DNA of 64,000 bases from Zhengella sedimenti. GTDB lineage: Bacteria > Pseudomonadota > Alphaproteobacteria > Rhizobiales > Rhizobiaceae. Position 1 is the stretch's first letter. Every line of letters starts with the position of its first letter. The translations under genes were made by a program, and so were the position numbers. Shown here piece by piece: positions 27,301 through 35,561 of this stretch. The stretch spans positions 248,001 through 312,000 of the forward strand of contig NZ_JBKFFP010000003.1 in assembly GCF_046506625.1 (NCBI RefSeq), given 5' to 3'. The notes below the pieces were generated by a model. The model saw only the letters and a list, made by a program, of their open reading frames with translations, ran no database searches and was not told the origin of the DNA.

Positions 27301-27462
27301 GTCCTTCGCCGCATGACGGCATTCCCTGGTTCCGGGATCTCCACCGCCCGGTTCCATCGGCGTGGCCGCATGCCCTTTGTCCAAATGCCCGTGGCTGCCT
27401 GCAGACGGCGCCGGGGCAGCATTGAATGAAGCGGCCCGACCGGCCGCGCTGGGAGAAAACCG

Positions 27463-28596
27463 ATGGCCACGCAGCGTATTCTCGACTTCCTCGCCACCCG
27501 CCGTCCCTCCGGCCCCTGCCTCGTCGTCGACCTCGACGTCGTGCGCGACAATTTCGCCGCCTTCCGCAAGGCGCTGCCCGACAGCCGCATCTTCTATGCC
27601 GTTAAGGCGAATCCGGCTCCCGAAATCCTGCGCCTGCTGGCGTCGGAAGGCTCGTCCTTCGATTGCGCCTCGGTGGCCGAGATCGAGATGGCGCTCGACG
27701 CCGGCGCGACCCCGGACCGGATCTCCTACGGCAACACGATCAAGAAGGAGCGCGATGTCGCGCGCGCCTACGAACTTGGGATCCGCCTGTTTGCCGTCGA
27801 TTGCGCCGAGGAAGTGGAGAAGGTGGCGCGCGCCGCCCCCGGCGCGCGGGTGTTCTGCCGTGTGCTCACCGATGGCGAGGGTGCGGAATGGCCGCTGTCG
27901 CGCAAGTTCGGCTGCGTGCCGCAGATGGCCGTCGATGTGCTGGTCTATGCCCATCAGCTCGGGCTGGAATCGCACGGCGTGTCCTTCCATGTCGGTTCGC
28001 AGCAGTGCGATCTGACCGCCTGGGACCGCGCGCTGGCCGATGCGCACCGCGTCTTCGCCTCGCTTGCCAAGCAGGGCATCCACCTGAAAATGGTCAACAT
28101 GGGCGGCGGCTTCCCGACCCGCTACCTGAAGGATGTCCCGGCGGCACAGGCCTATGGCCAGGCGATCTTCGGCGCACTGCGCCGGCATTTCGGCAACCAG
28201 CTGCCCGAGACGATCATCGAGCCGGGCCGCGGCATGGTCGGCAATGCCGGTGTCATCAAGGCGGAAGTGGTGCTGGTGTCGAAGAAGGCCGACAACGACA
28301 ATGTGCGCTGGGTCTATCTCGACATCGGCAAGTTCGGCGGCCTGGCCGAGACCATGGACGAGGCGATCCGATATCCCATCGTCACGCCGCGCGACAGCGA
28401 CGCGATGGAGCCCTGCGTGCTGGCCGGACCGACCTGCGATTCCGCCGACGTGCTCTACGAGAAGAACCCGTATCCGCTGCCGGTCACGCTGACCATCGGC
28501 GACGAGGTGCTGATCGAAGGCACGGGCGCCTACACCACCACTTATTCGGCGGTGGCCTTCAACGGCTTCGAGCCGCTGCGATCCTACGTGATCTGA
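27463..28596 (+). CDS. speF: ornithine (lysine) decarboxylase, alanine-racemase fold
   Basis: 377 residues of the group IV PLP decarboxylases. PLP-binding Lys48 is in FYAVKANP, the phosphate-binding region in VNMGGGFPTRY and EPGRGMVGNAG, and catalytic Cys325 in GPTCDSADVLYE. It converts ornithine to putrescine (rhizobial members often also accept lysine). GGGAG lies 8 nt before ATG 27463. Putrescine feeds the homospermidine synthase at 374-1816. Regulated by the speF leader in front of it. Confidence 0.93.
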   Translation: MATQRILDFLATRRPSGPCLVVDLDVVRDNFAAFRKALPDSRIFYAVKANPAPEILRLLASEGSSFDCASVAEIEMALDAGATPDRISYGNTIKKERDVARAYELGIRLFAVDCAEEVEKVARAAPGARVFCRVLTDGEGAEWPLSRKFGCVPQMAVDVLVYAHQLGLESHGVSFHVGSQQCDLTAWDRALADAHRVFASLAKQGIHLKMVNMGGGFPTRYLKDVPAAQAYGQAIFGALRRHFGNQLPETIIEPGRGMVGNAGVIKAEVVLVSKKADNDNVRWVYLDIGKFGGLAETMDEAIRYPIVTPRDSDAMEPCVLAGPTCDSADVLYEKNPYPLPVTLTIGDEVLIEGTGAYTTTYSAVAFNGFEPLRSYVI

Positions 28597-28695
28597 ACGG
28601 GTCTTCCCGTTCAGGCCTGCCCTGTCCCGGCGGCTGCCGCCGGGGCGCGGGCGCTTGCATCCCCTTGTTCCGGATCAGGCCCTGGAGTTGCCGTC

Positions 28696-29250
28696 ATGAC
28701 CGAGCTTGCCGCCTGCCACATGCCCTTCATCATCGCCGCCGAAACGGACATGGACGTGGCTTCTCGCGACATCCTGCTGGATCGCGCCATGGGGCCGCGC
28801 TGGCGGCGCAAGGCGTCGGAGAAGCTGCGCCGCGGCCGTCTTCCGGCCGAAGGGCTGGCCTTCGCCGCCCGCGATGCCCAGGGAAATGTCGTGGGGACGG
28901 TGCGGCTCTGGAACGTGCGGGCGGGGCAGGCGGAGGCCCTGCTGCTCGGCCCGCTGGCCGTCGATCCGTCGATGAAAAGCGCGGGCATCGGCTCGGCGCT
29001 GATGCGTCATGCGCTGGAGCAGGCAGCGCGGCTCGGCCATGGCGCCGTGCTGCTGGTCGGCGATGCGCCCTATTATGCACGCTTCGGCTTTTCCAGCGCG
29101 CGGACCGGCACGCTGGCCATGCCCGGACCTTATGAGCCGCACCGTTTCCTGGCCCTGGAACTCAAGGCCGGTGCGCTGGAGGGCGCAAACGGTGTCCTGC
29201 GCCCGTCCGGACGCAAGGCCGAACCGATCCGGCGCAGGCTCGCAGCCTGA
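28696..29250 (+). CDS. GNAT family N-acetyltransferase (YhbS type)
   Basis: 184 residues. The acetyl-CoA loop is in LAVDPSMKSAGIGSALMRHA, followed by GHGAVLLVGDAPYYARFGFS, the hallmark of YhbS-like proteins. It follows the decarboxylase by 99 bp, with only a small hairpin between (GAACGGG/CCCGTTC), so it may be co-transcribed and act on polyamines. That link is from position only. Confidence 0.8.
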   Translation: MTELAACHMPFIIAAETDMDVASRDILLDRAMGPRWRRKASEKLRRGRLPAEGLAFAARDAQGNVVGTVRLWNVRAGQAEALLLGPLAVDPSMKSAGIGSALMRHALEQAARLGHGAVLLVGDAPYYARFGFSSARTGTLAMPGPYEPHRFLALELKAGALEGANGVLRPSGRKAEPIRRRLAA

Positions 29251-29368
29251 AGCTGTCCGTTGCACTCTTGCAACATTCAAAAAGCATATCGTTGTATAAA
29301 GAATTAAAACTATTGAATATGTGCCGGTCGCGTGGCTAGGTGGCGCAGATGTCAACGCAGGGTGTGCC

Positions 29369-30082
29369 ATGAAGAATGTCAATTTGAAAATCTTAGCGCT
29401 TATAGGTGCTATGAGCCTGCCACTTTCCGCTCAAGCTGCGGATATGGCCTATGATACCGCGTCTGTTTCCTGGACGGGCTTTTACGGCGGCGTTCACGCC
29501 GGTTACGGATTCGGGCAAGGCGACATCACGAATTCGAGCCCTCCCGGACCGCCCACGCGCACCATTGGTGTCGACATGGACGGTTTCCTGGGCGGCGTGC
29601 AGATCGGCTACAACTGGCAGGCGTCGGATACCATGGTGTTCGGCATCGTCGGTGATTTCTCGCTGGCAGGCATTGGGGGTACGTTTGTGAATGTACCGCC
29701 GCCCGGTCCGCCCTTCACCGTGACGTCCGACATCAACTGGATGGCGACGCTGCGCGCTCGTGCCGGCTATCTCGTGCAACCCGAAACGCTGCTCTACGCC
29801 CATGGCGGTCTTGCGGTTGCGGATATCGATGCGACATGGACCCGTGGCGCTGCGCCCGGTGGTCCCGGTCCGTTCCGCGGTATCGGCTCCAACACAGAGA
29901 TAGGCTGGACGATCGGTGCCGGCGTGGAGCACATGCTCTCCGACAAGGTCAGCCTTTTCGCCGAATATGCCTATGCCGATTTTGGAACGGCGCGTTTTGC
30001 CAACACGACCGGACCTGCAATCAACTACTCTCAGGATGTCAGCATCCATACGATCAAGTTCGGTCTGAACTATCGCTTCTGA
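29369..30082 (+). CDS. Omp25/Opa-like outer membrane beta-barrel protein
   Basis: 237 residues from ATG 29369, where a typical signal peptide begins (MKNVNLKILALIGAMSLPLS, cut after AQA). The mature part starts with an Omp25-like segment, WTGFYGGVHAGYGFGQGD, has alternating hydrophobic strands, and ends in GLNYRF with the terminal Phe needed for BAM-dependent insertion. Proteins of this family (Omp25/Omp31, RopB) are abundant surface barrels in Hyphomicrobiales. AT-rich upstream DNA suggests a strong promoter; a bidirectional terminator follows. Confidence 0.88.
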   Translation: MKNVNLKILALIGAMSLPLSAQAADMAYDTASVSWTGFYGGVHAGYGFGQGDITNSSPPGPPTRTIGVDMDGFLGGVQIGYNWQASDTMVFGIVGDFSLAGIGGTFVNVPPPGPPFTVTSDINWMATLRARAGYLVQPETLLYAHGGLAVADIDATWTRGAAPGGPGPFRGIGSNTEIGWTIGAGVEHMLSDKVSLFAEYAYADFGTARFANTTGPAINYSQDVSIHTIKFGLNYRF

Positions 30083-30105
30083 CCGGGCGGTCGTCGCAAG
30101 GACAG

Positions 30106-30138
30106 AAAAGGCGGGCCCGAAGCCCGCCTTTTCTTTTT
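30106..30138. terminator. bidirectional intrinsic terminator
   Basis: Perfect 11-bp stem AAAAGGCGGGC (30106-30116)/GCCCGCCTTTT (30122-30132), loop CCGAA, followed by CTTTTT on the plus strand and by TTTTCTGTC on the minus strand. It serves both the porin and the convergent SCP2 gene. Confidence 0.9.
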
Positions 30139-30142
30139 CAAA

Positions 30143-30424
30143 TTACAGCAGCGAGGAAAGCTGCATGGCGACGGACATGTCGCCCTCGACCGTGATCTTG
30201 CCCTGCATGAAGGCCGCGGTGGGGTCGAGTTCGCCGGCCAGCATGTCCTCGAAATCGGACTTGGCCATCTTGATGGTGCAATCGGCATCGCCGTCGGTGG
30301 TGGTCACCGTGTTGCCATCGATCAGGATGACGCCATCGGCGCCGCAGTCGAACTTCACGGAGCTCGAAAGGATGGTGCCAGCGGCCTTTTCGCGCATCTG
30401 CGCAGCAATTTCTTCCATCGTCAT
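30143..30424 (-). CDS. SCP2 sterol/lipid-carrier domain protein
   Basis: 93 residues, a single SCP2-like domain (VKFDCGADGVILIDGNTV, then TIKMAKSDFEDMLAGELDPTAAFMQGKI, then GDMSVAMQL). Such stand-alone domains bind acyl chains in a hydrophobic tunnel. ATG 30424 has AAGGA about 10 nt upstream. A 16-bp TTGACG-N4-CGTCAA dyad lies 58 bp upstream (30482-30497), suggesting control by a MerR-type regulator of lipid or branched-chain amino-acid catabolism. Confidence 0.88.
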   Translation of the reverse strand: MTMEEIAAQMREKAAGTILSSSVKFDCGADGVILIDGNTVTTTDGDADCTIKMAKSDFEDMLAGELDPTAAFMQGKITVEGDMSVAMQLSSLL

Positions 30425-30481
30425 GGTCGGTGATCCTTCCCGTTCTGGTGATTTGAAAACCCGGTTCAGCCTAGCCTTTCA

Positions 30482-30497
30482 TTGACGTTTACGTCAA
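30482..30497. promoter_or_regulatory. MerR/LiuR-like operator upstream of the SCP2 gene
   Basis: TTGACGTTTACGTCAA has perfect 6-bp arms around TTTA. It resembles the sites of LiuR-type MerR regulators of branched-chain amino-acid and fatty-acid breakdown. Read on the minus strand, TTGACG can serve as -35 with a weak TAGGCT 18 nt downstream, the stretched spacing that MerR regulators use. Confidence 0.5.
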
Positions 30498-30551
30498 CGT
30501 GATTTTTCCGGCAGATCCGAAAAATGACGGCTGGCGAAGGGGAGGATTACC

Positions 30552-30704
30552 ATGGTCCTGGCTCCGGAACATGACGCAATTGACAGTATCGCGGCCGTCT
30601 TGCCGTCATCGGCGCGGGGACCGGCGAAGATATGGCCTGCATCATCGCCAAGCCTCACGGCAAGGCGCATGGTACATGAGCCGCTGGAAGAGTTAGAATC
30701 TTAG
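30552..30704 (+). CDS. possible 50-residue small protein
   Basis: An ATG with a very good Shine-Dalgarno (GGGGAGG 6 nt upstream) opens a 50-codon frame ending in TAG at 30702. The product has no membrane segment and no recognisable domain. A second frame over the same bases reads LAVIGAGTGED, reminiscent of a nucleotide-binding glycine loop, so this may be a decayed gene fragment. The rest of the 450-bp region 30425-30874 shows only the operator at 30482 and no other gene. Confidence 0.25.
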   Translation: MVLAPEHDAIDSIAAVLPSSARGPAKIWPASSPSLTARRMVHEPLEELES

Positions 30705-30874
30705 CAAAAAGTAAAACATGCTGTTAGGGCGCTTGTGGTTTCTGGACAGGGCCGGTGGCCATGCGCCATGGCCGGGTTCGGCCGTTTCCGGCATGTGGAG
30801 AGGAGGCGCCGCGCAGGGGACGTCCGTTCGCTCGCGGTGACGAAACCAGACCGGCATTCGCGCGGATTGCGGCC

Positions 30875-31825
30875 ATGTCCCGGCCGCCATTGTTGCGCAA
30901 GGCCGTGTCCAATGTGGCAGGGCATGTCATGCAGCTATTCCCGACCCGTTTTATCGCTCGTGTCTCGGTCACCATTCTTGTCTGCATCCTTTTTCCCGTC
31001 ACGGTGATGATGGCGGGCGCCCTAGCGCTGGACATGGCGATCGGCTCGCCCCTTGCGGTCCTGCTTGCCGTTGCGACGGCGGTGGCGGTCCTGGCGGCGC
31101 TGGTGATCATGCAGCGGGAGTTGCGCCCGGTCGTGGATGCCGCCCTTGCGCTGGAGGCTCATGCGGGAGGGCGCGAACACCTGCCGATCATCAATGAGGC
31201 CCGCGACGAGGTCGGCCGGCTGTCGGCCGCCGCGCGCCGGACCATGGATACGGTCGATCGCCTGCTGGAGGAACTGGAGCGCCAGGCGGTGACAGATCCG
31301 CTGACCGGCCTGCCCAACCGTGACGCCTTCATGACCGCCATGGGCATGGAGCGGTCCGCGATCTTCGCCATTCTCGACATTGACGGGTTGAAGGCGATCA
31401 ATGACAGCCGGGGGCACGAGACGGGCGACGCGGTTCTGCGCGACGTTGCGCAGGTTCTGCGCAAGAGCCTGCGTTCCGCCGACATGCTCGCGCGCTGGGG
31501 CGGGGCTGCCTTCGCCGTGATGTTGCACCGGCCGAGCGTTCTCGAAGCCATCGAAGCCGTGACACGCGCGCGCAAGGCCGTAGCCGCCAAATCCATCGTA
31601 CCCGGTCATCCGGTGACGGTTTCGGCCGGCGTGATCCAGATGACCGGGGACCTCGAACGCGACATCCTGCTGGCCTTCCGGGCACTGAACGCTGCCAAGG
31701 AAGCCGGGCGGAACCGCGTGGTCTTCGCTCCGCCCGCCAGTGCCGGCAGGCCGCTTGCCCCGGAGCCCGGCCAGGCCGCATGGACGCAGGCAGGCGGCGA
31801 GGGCATGTCCAGATACCTCAACTGA
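30875..31825 (+). CDS. membrane-anchored GGDEF protein with degenerate active site
   Basis: 316 residues from ATG 30875; 30929 (AGGG 8 nt upstream) and 30755 are also possible starts. Two hydrophobic helices (about 24-45 and 50-70) anchor the protein, followed by a HAMP-like linker and a GGDEF domain (about 135-290). The first metal-site block LDIDGLKAINDSRGHETGD is intact, but the signature loop reads W-G-G-A-A-F instead of GGDEF, so both catalytic acidic residues are Ala. It cannot be a normal diguanylate cyclase; a binding or scaffolding role is likely. Confidence 0.8.
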   Translation: MSRPPLLRKAVSNVAGHVMQLFPTRFIARVSVTILVCILFPVTVMMAGALALDMAIGSPLAVLLAVATAVAVLAALVIMQRELRPVVDAALALEAHAGGREHLPIINEARDEVGRLSAAARRTMDTVDRLLEELERQAVTDPLTGLPNRDAFMTAMGMERSAIFAILDIDGLKAINDSRGHETGDAVLRDVAQVLRKSLRSADMLARWGGAAFAVMLHRPSVLEAIEAVTRARKAVAAKSIVPGHPVTVSAGVIQMTGDLERDILLAFRALNAAKEAGRNRVVFAPPASAGRPLAPEPGQAAWTQAGGEGMSRYLN

Positions 31826-31978
31826 CCTGCCGTCTGCGGCAGGGGCCGGGTTGGCGCGGCTTGCATCGGGATATTGACGGCAGCGCCCAAGCCGCCTAAA
31901 GACGCGGTCAATGATGCGGGCGCTGTCTGCCCCGCCGGAAGCCATGTTGCGCCGGCCCTTTTCGAAAGCCATCAATCG

Positions 31979-33976
31979 ATGACACTACCCGATACCATCG
32001 CAGCGCCCTTGCGCGCAGCGCTTGACGCCCGCGGTTACGCCGCCCTCACACCGGTCCAGGGGGCGATGCTGGAAGAGCGCGCGCTCGATGCCGATCTTCT
32101 CGTTTCGGCGCAGACCGGATCCGGCAAGACCGTGGCCTTCGGACTGGCGCTGGCGCCATTGCTGCTGGAAGACGGCCTGCACGCGAGCGCGATCGCGATG
32201 CCGCAGGCGCTGGCCATCGCGCCGACACGCGAACTGGCGATGCAGGTGCGCCGCGAACTGGAATGGCTCTATGCCGATACGGGCGCGCGCTTTGCCTCCT
32301 GCATTGGCGGCATGGACTACCGGCGCGAATTCCGCGCGCTGGGCGAAGGGGCGCATATCGTCGTCGGAACCCCCGGCCGCCTGCGCGACCACATCATGCG
32401 CGGTTCGCTCGACCTGTCGCACCTGAGGGCGGCCGTCCTTGACGAGGCGGACGAGATGCTGGACCTCGGCTTCAAGGAAGACCTCGAATTCATCCTCGAC
32501 GCCGCGCCGGTGGAACGGCGCACCCTGCTGTTCTCGGCGACGGTCGCTCCGCCCATCGAGAAGCTGGCGCGCACCTATCAGCGCGACGCAGTGCGCATCG
32601 CGCTTGCTTCCAAGGAGGACCGGCACGCCGACATCGAATACCGGCTCATGCCAGTCCGTCCCGACGAGCGCGACCATGCGCTGGTCAATACGCTGCTGTG
32701 GTTCGATTCCAAGAACACGATCGTCTTCTGCCAGACGCGCGAGGCGGTGCGCCACCTGGCGACACGGCTGACCAATCGCGGCTTTTCCGTCGTCGCCCTT
32801 TCCGGGGAACTGACCCAGGCCGAGCGCAGCAATGCGCTGCAATCGATGCGCGACGGGCGCGCGCGGGTCTGCGTCGCGACCGATGTTGCCGCTCGCGGCA
32901 TCGACCTTCCCAATCTCGATCTCGTCATCCATGCCGACCTGCCCAGCAATCCGGAAACCCTGCTGCACCGGTCCGGGCGCACGGGCCGGGCCGGGCGCAA
33001 GGGCGTGTCGGTCGTCATAGCCCCGCATCACCGCAGGCGCAGCGCCGAGCGCGTGATCAAGGCGGCGCGGGTGAACGCCCAGTTCATGGCCGTGCCGGAA
33101 GCCGAAGCGGTGGACGCGCTGCAGGTGGAGCGCATGATGGGCGACGCGGCGCTCTCGATGCCCATCGAGCCGGAGGAGGCGGTGCTGGTCGACCGCCTGC
33201 TGGAAAGTCATGATGCACGCCAGATCGCAGCGGCCTGGATCCGGGCGCAACGGGCCGCCATGCCGGCGCCCGAGGAGGTTCACGCCGTTTCAGACCTGCC
33301 GCCGCGCAAGGAATTCGGCGAGCGGCCGGACACCCGGTTCACCGACGGGCGCTGGTTCTCGCTGTCCATCGGACGCCGCCAGTCCGCCGAACCGCGCTGG
33401 ATCCTGCCGATCATCTGCAAGGCAGGCGGCGTGACGCGGACCGCTGTCGGTTCCATCCGCATTCTCGACCATGAAACCCGCTTCGAGATCGAAACCGGCG
33501 TTGCCGATGCCTTTGCCGCGGCTGTGGCGAAAGCCGGTCCGCTTGAAAAGGGCGCGCGGATCGTGCCCGCGGACGGCGAGGGCGCGGCCGAGGCGCCGCG
33601 CAAGCCGCACCGCAAGGGGGCGAAGCCGCAGGAGCGGAAGGGCGGTTACGCCAAGGCTGGCGCGAAGGACTGGGCGGAAGCCAAGCGGCCGGGCAAGCGC
33701 GAACGCCAAGCGTTGCGTGCCTCGCCCGATGCCGCCGGTGGCGAGGCCATGGAGAAGGGCCGTCACCGCAAACGTCCTTTTGCCAGCGAAAGCGAAGTGC
33801 CTTCCGCGGGCGCCAAGGGCCGTCCGTTCAAGGGAAAGGACACCCAGGCGCGCGGCGGCGATGGCGACTGGCGCAGTGAATACCGGCCGAAGGGCGCCAA
33901 GCCGGCAAAGCCGGCCGGGGCCGCGAAAAGCCGCAAGCCCAAGGCTGCCAAGGGCGCCCCGCGCAGGCGGGACTGA
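31979..33976 (+). CDS. DEAD-box ATP-dependent RNA helicase
   Basis: 665 residues. The helicase motifs appear in order: I AQTGSGKT, Ia PTRELA, Ib TPGR, II DEAD, III SAT, then C-terminal IVFCQTR, V ATDVAARGIDL and VI HRSGRTGRAGR. A DbpA/CsdA-type RNA-binding domain (about 480-555) follows, then a ~110-residue Lys/Arg/Gly-rich tail. It probably acts in ribosome assembly or cold-shock RNA remodelling. ATG 31979 starts where the conserved sequence starts; an upstream TTG at 31874 would add 35 unlikely residues. Closest in layout to DeaD/CsdA. Confidence 0.9.
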   Translation: MTLPDTIAAPLRAALDARGYAALTPVQGAMLEERALDADLLVSAQTGSGKTVAFGLALAPLLLEDGLHASAIAMPQALAIAPTRELAMQVRRELEWLYADTGARFASCIGGMDYRREFRALGEGAHIVVGTPGRLRDHIMRGSLDLSHLRAAVLDEADEMLDLGFKEDLEFILDAAPVERRTLLFSATVAPPIEKLARTYQRDAVRIALASKEDRHADIEYRLMPVRPDERDHALVNTLLWFDSKNTIVFCQTREAVRHLATRLTNRGFSVVALSGELTQAERSNALQSMRDGRARVCVATDVAARGIDLPNLDLVIHADLPSNPETLLHRSGRTGRAGRKGVSVVIAPHHRRRSAERVIKAARVNAQFMAVPEAEAVDALQVERMMGDAALSMPIEPEEAVLVDRLLESHDARQIAAAWIRAQRAAMPAPEEVHAVSDLPPRKEFGERPDTRFTDGRWFSLSIGRRQSAEPRWILPIICKAGGVTRTAVGSIRILDHETRFEIETGVADAFAAAVAKAGPLEKGARIVPADGEGAAEAPRKPHRKGAKPQERKGGYAKAGAKDWAEAKRPGKRERQALRASPDAAGGEAMEKGRHRKRPFASESEVPSAGAKGRPFKGKDTQARGGDGDWRSEYRPKGAKPAKPAGAAKSRKPKAAKGAPRRRD

Positions 33977-34045
33977 CGGGCCTGGCCGCGTTGCGTTCGC
34001 GCAATACCGGCCGCGAAACCGTTTCCCGCTTTCGCAGGGATTGCC

Positions 34046-34738
34046 TCAGAGCCGCAGCGTCAACGAGATGCGCCGCGAAAGTTCCTCGGGCCGGGCCAGG
34101 ACGATGGCGCCGCGCGTGCGTTCCAGGAGCCCGTCCTTGGCCAGGCGGGACATTTCCCGCGAGACCGCCTCGCGGCTGGCGCCGATGCGTTCGGCAAGGT
34201 CGGCATGGATGACGGGCGGCGAGATGATGCGCTGGTCCTCGTTGCCGGGACGCTGGCGCGAAAGCCGCAGAAGCGTGTTGTAGAGCCGGTGCCTCGTATC
34301 CAGGAAGGACAGTTCAGCAATCCGGCGGGTCAGGTCGCGCGTGCGTTCCGACAGCGTGACAAGGAGATGGCGGCACAGCTTCGGCGACTCGTCCAGCATC
34401 TGCAGGAACACCGCTTCGGGGATACGGAAGACATCCGTCTGCACGAGCGCGGTCAGGCTGGCCGAACGCGGCTTGCCGTCAAGCGCGGCCAGTTCGCCGA
34501 ATAGCTGGCCCGGGCCGATTTCGCCAAGGATGATCTCCTTGCCCACGGCGACGCGGAGGATGGCGCGCACCTGTCCGGCGGCGATGAGATAGACATCGGC
34601 GCTCTGGTCGTCGAAATCGACGACCGTCTCCTGCGGCTGAAACCGGATCGGGGTCCAGACGGCCTTCAGTTTCTCCAGCCACCCGGAATCCAGGCATTCC
34701 AGAATGGGTGCGCGCGGTATCCGCGGAATACTGTTCAT
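34046..34738 (-). CDS. Crp/Fnr family regulator, probably cAMP-responsive
   Basis: 230 residues. The cyclic-nucleotide domain has the phosphate-binding cassette FGELAALDGKPRSAS, with Glu, Arg and Ser matching those that hold cAMP in E. coli CRP. The recognition helix GASREAVSREMSRL keeps the R-E-x-V-x-R pattern that reads TGTGA half-sites. ATG 34738 has GGAG about 5 nt upstream; the longer open frame is rejected. A perfect CRP-consensus site lies upstream (34809-34826), suggesting autoregulation. No cysteines of an Fnr-type cluster are seen. Confidence 0.88.
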   Translation of the reverse strand: MNSIPRIPRAPILECLDSGWLEKLKAVWTPIRFQPQETVVDFDDQSADVYLIAAGQVRAILRVAVGKEIILGEIGPGQLFGELAALDGKPRSASLTALVQTDVFRIPEAVFLQMLDESPKLCRHLLVTLSERTRDLTRRIAELSFLDTRHRLYNTLLRLSRQRPGNEDQRIISPPVIHADLAERIGASREAVSREMSRLAKDGLLERTRGAIVLARPEELSRRISLTLRL

Positions 34739-34808
34739 CTCGTCTCCGTTCGGCCCCACGCCAACAGATTGACCAATTGGACAAGGATTCCCGAAAAACC
34801 GCAAGGGG

Positions 34809-34826
34809 ATGTGACCACTGTCACAT
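34809..34826. promoter_or_regulatory. CRP-consensus site TGTGA-N6-TCACA
   Basis: ATGTGACCACTGTCACAT is a perfect 7-4-7 inverted repeat containing TGTGA-N6-TCACA, 71 bp upstream of the Crp-like start codon. Confidence 0.65.
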
Positions 34827-34876
34827 GCTGTTTGCATTGGTTTTGCTAAAGTTTCTCATGGCGATGGCAATCGCCA

Positions 34877-34933
34877 CGTTTCAGGGAAAGCCGGATGCCT
34901 CAATGCCCCAGGGCGTCCGGTTTTCCCGAAACG
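34877..34933. repeat. long imperfect hairpin between crp-like and marR-like genes
   Basis: 34877-34899 pairs with 34912-34933 (22 pairs, one bulged A, and two non-Watson-Crick positions) around a 12-nt loop. It lies 51 bp beyond the CRP site and 106 bp before the MarR start. It has no T tract on either side, so it is not an ordinary terminator. The remainder of the 300-bp interval shows a small hairpin at 34859-34876 and nothing else. Confidence 0.6.
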
Positions 34934-35038
34934 GCACCCCGATGATGCGGTGCAGCAAATTTTCCGAGAAAAGTCAGTGTTTTACGACCAGCCGCTTGCG
35001 TGCTATCCTGCAAGATCGGTGTTTTTGGGAGGAAACAC

Positions 35039-35554
35039 TTGGATATCCGAAACAAGGACGTCCTTTCTCCGCCAAAGAGGGGCGGCGGAGAAAAGGCAGC
35101 CGATGACATTCGCGACCTGATGTCGTTCCGGTTGGCCCGGCTTGCCGCGGCGAGCGACAAGTCCGCGCAGCAATGGTCATTGTGCGAATTCGGCCTGCGC
35201 CTGAACGAATGGCGCGTTCTCGGCCTTGCGGCGGCAATGGATCCTGCCCCGTTCGCGGAAATCGCCCGCATGCTGTCGATGGACAAGGGGCAATTGTCCC
35301 GTATCGTCAAGACGATGGCGGCGCGTGGGCTGATGCGTTCCGAACCTGACAGGCGGGACCAGCGGGCGCTGAGCCTTTCAGCCACCCCTGCAGGGCGCGA
35401 TCTTTACGGGCGCATGGTGGCAAGGGCGAAACAGCGCAACGAGGCGACCATGGCCTGCCTGTCGCAGCATGAGCGGGAAGAACTGCTTCGCCTGCTCGGC
35501 AAGGTCGCCGACGAGATCGACGAGAGCCTCGTCTTCTCGGGGCGGCCGGCATAG
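35039..35554 (+). CDS. MarR family transcriptional regulator
   Basis: 171 residues from TTG 35039, chosen because GGGAGG stands 6 nt upstream; an ATG at 35000 lacks such a site. The winged helix-turn-helix is clear (residues ~45-120: NEWRVLGLAAAM, MLSMDKGQLSRIVKTMAARGLM, then the wing EPDRRDQRALSLSATPAG). It has a charged N-terminal extension of about 20 residues. Divergent from the crp-like gene and convergent with pyrC, 7 bp away. Ligand and target unknown. Confidence 0.88.
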   Translation: MDIRNKDVLSPPKRGGGEKAADDIRDLMSFRLARLAAASDKSAQQWSLCEFGLRLNEWRVLGLAAAMDPAPFAEIARMLSMDKGQLSRIVKTMAARGLMRSEPDRRDQRALSLSATPAGRDLYGRMVARAKQRNEATMACLSQHEREELLRLLGKVADEIDESLVFSGRPA

Positions 35555-35561
35555 GACGCTG

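Noticed and set aside
27037..27429. 130-residue open frame in the ornithine decarboxylase leader
   Set aside because: It lies inside the structured speF-type leader, its composition is Arg/Pro-rich without domains, and no ribosome-binding site precedes its ATG.
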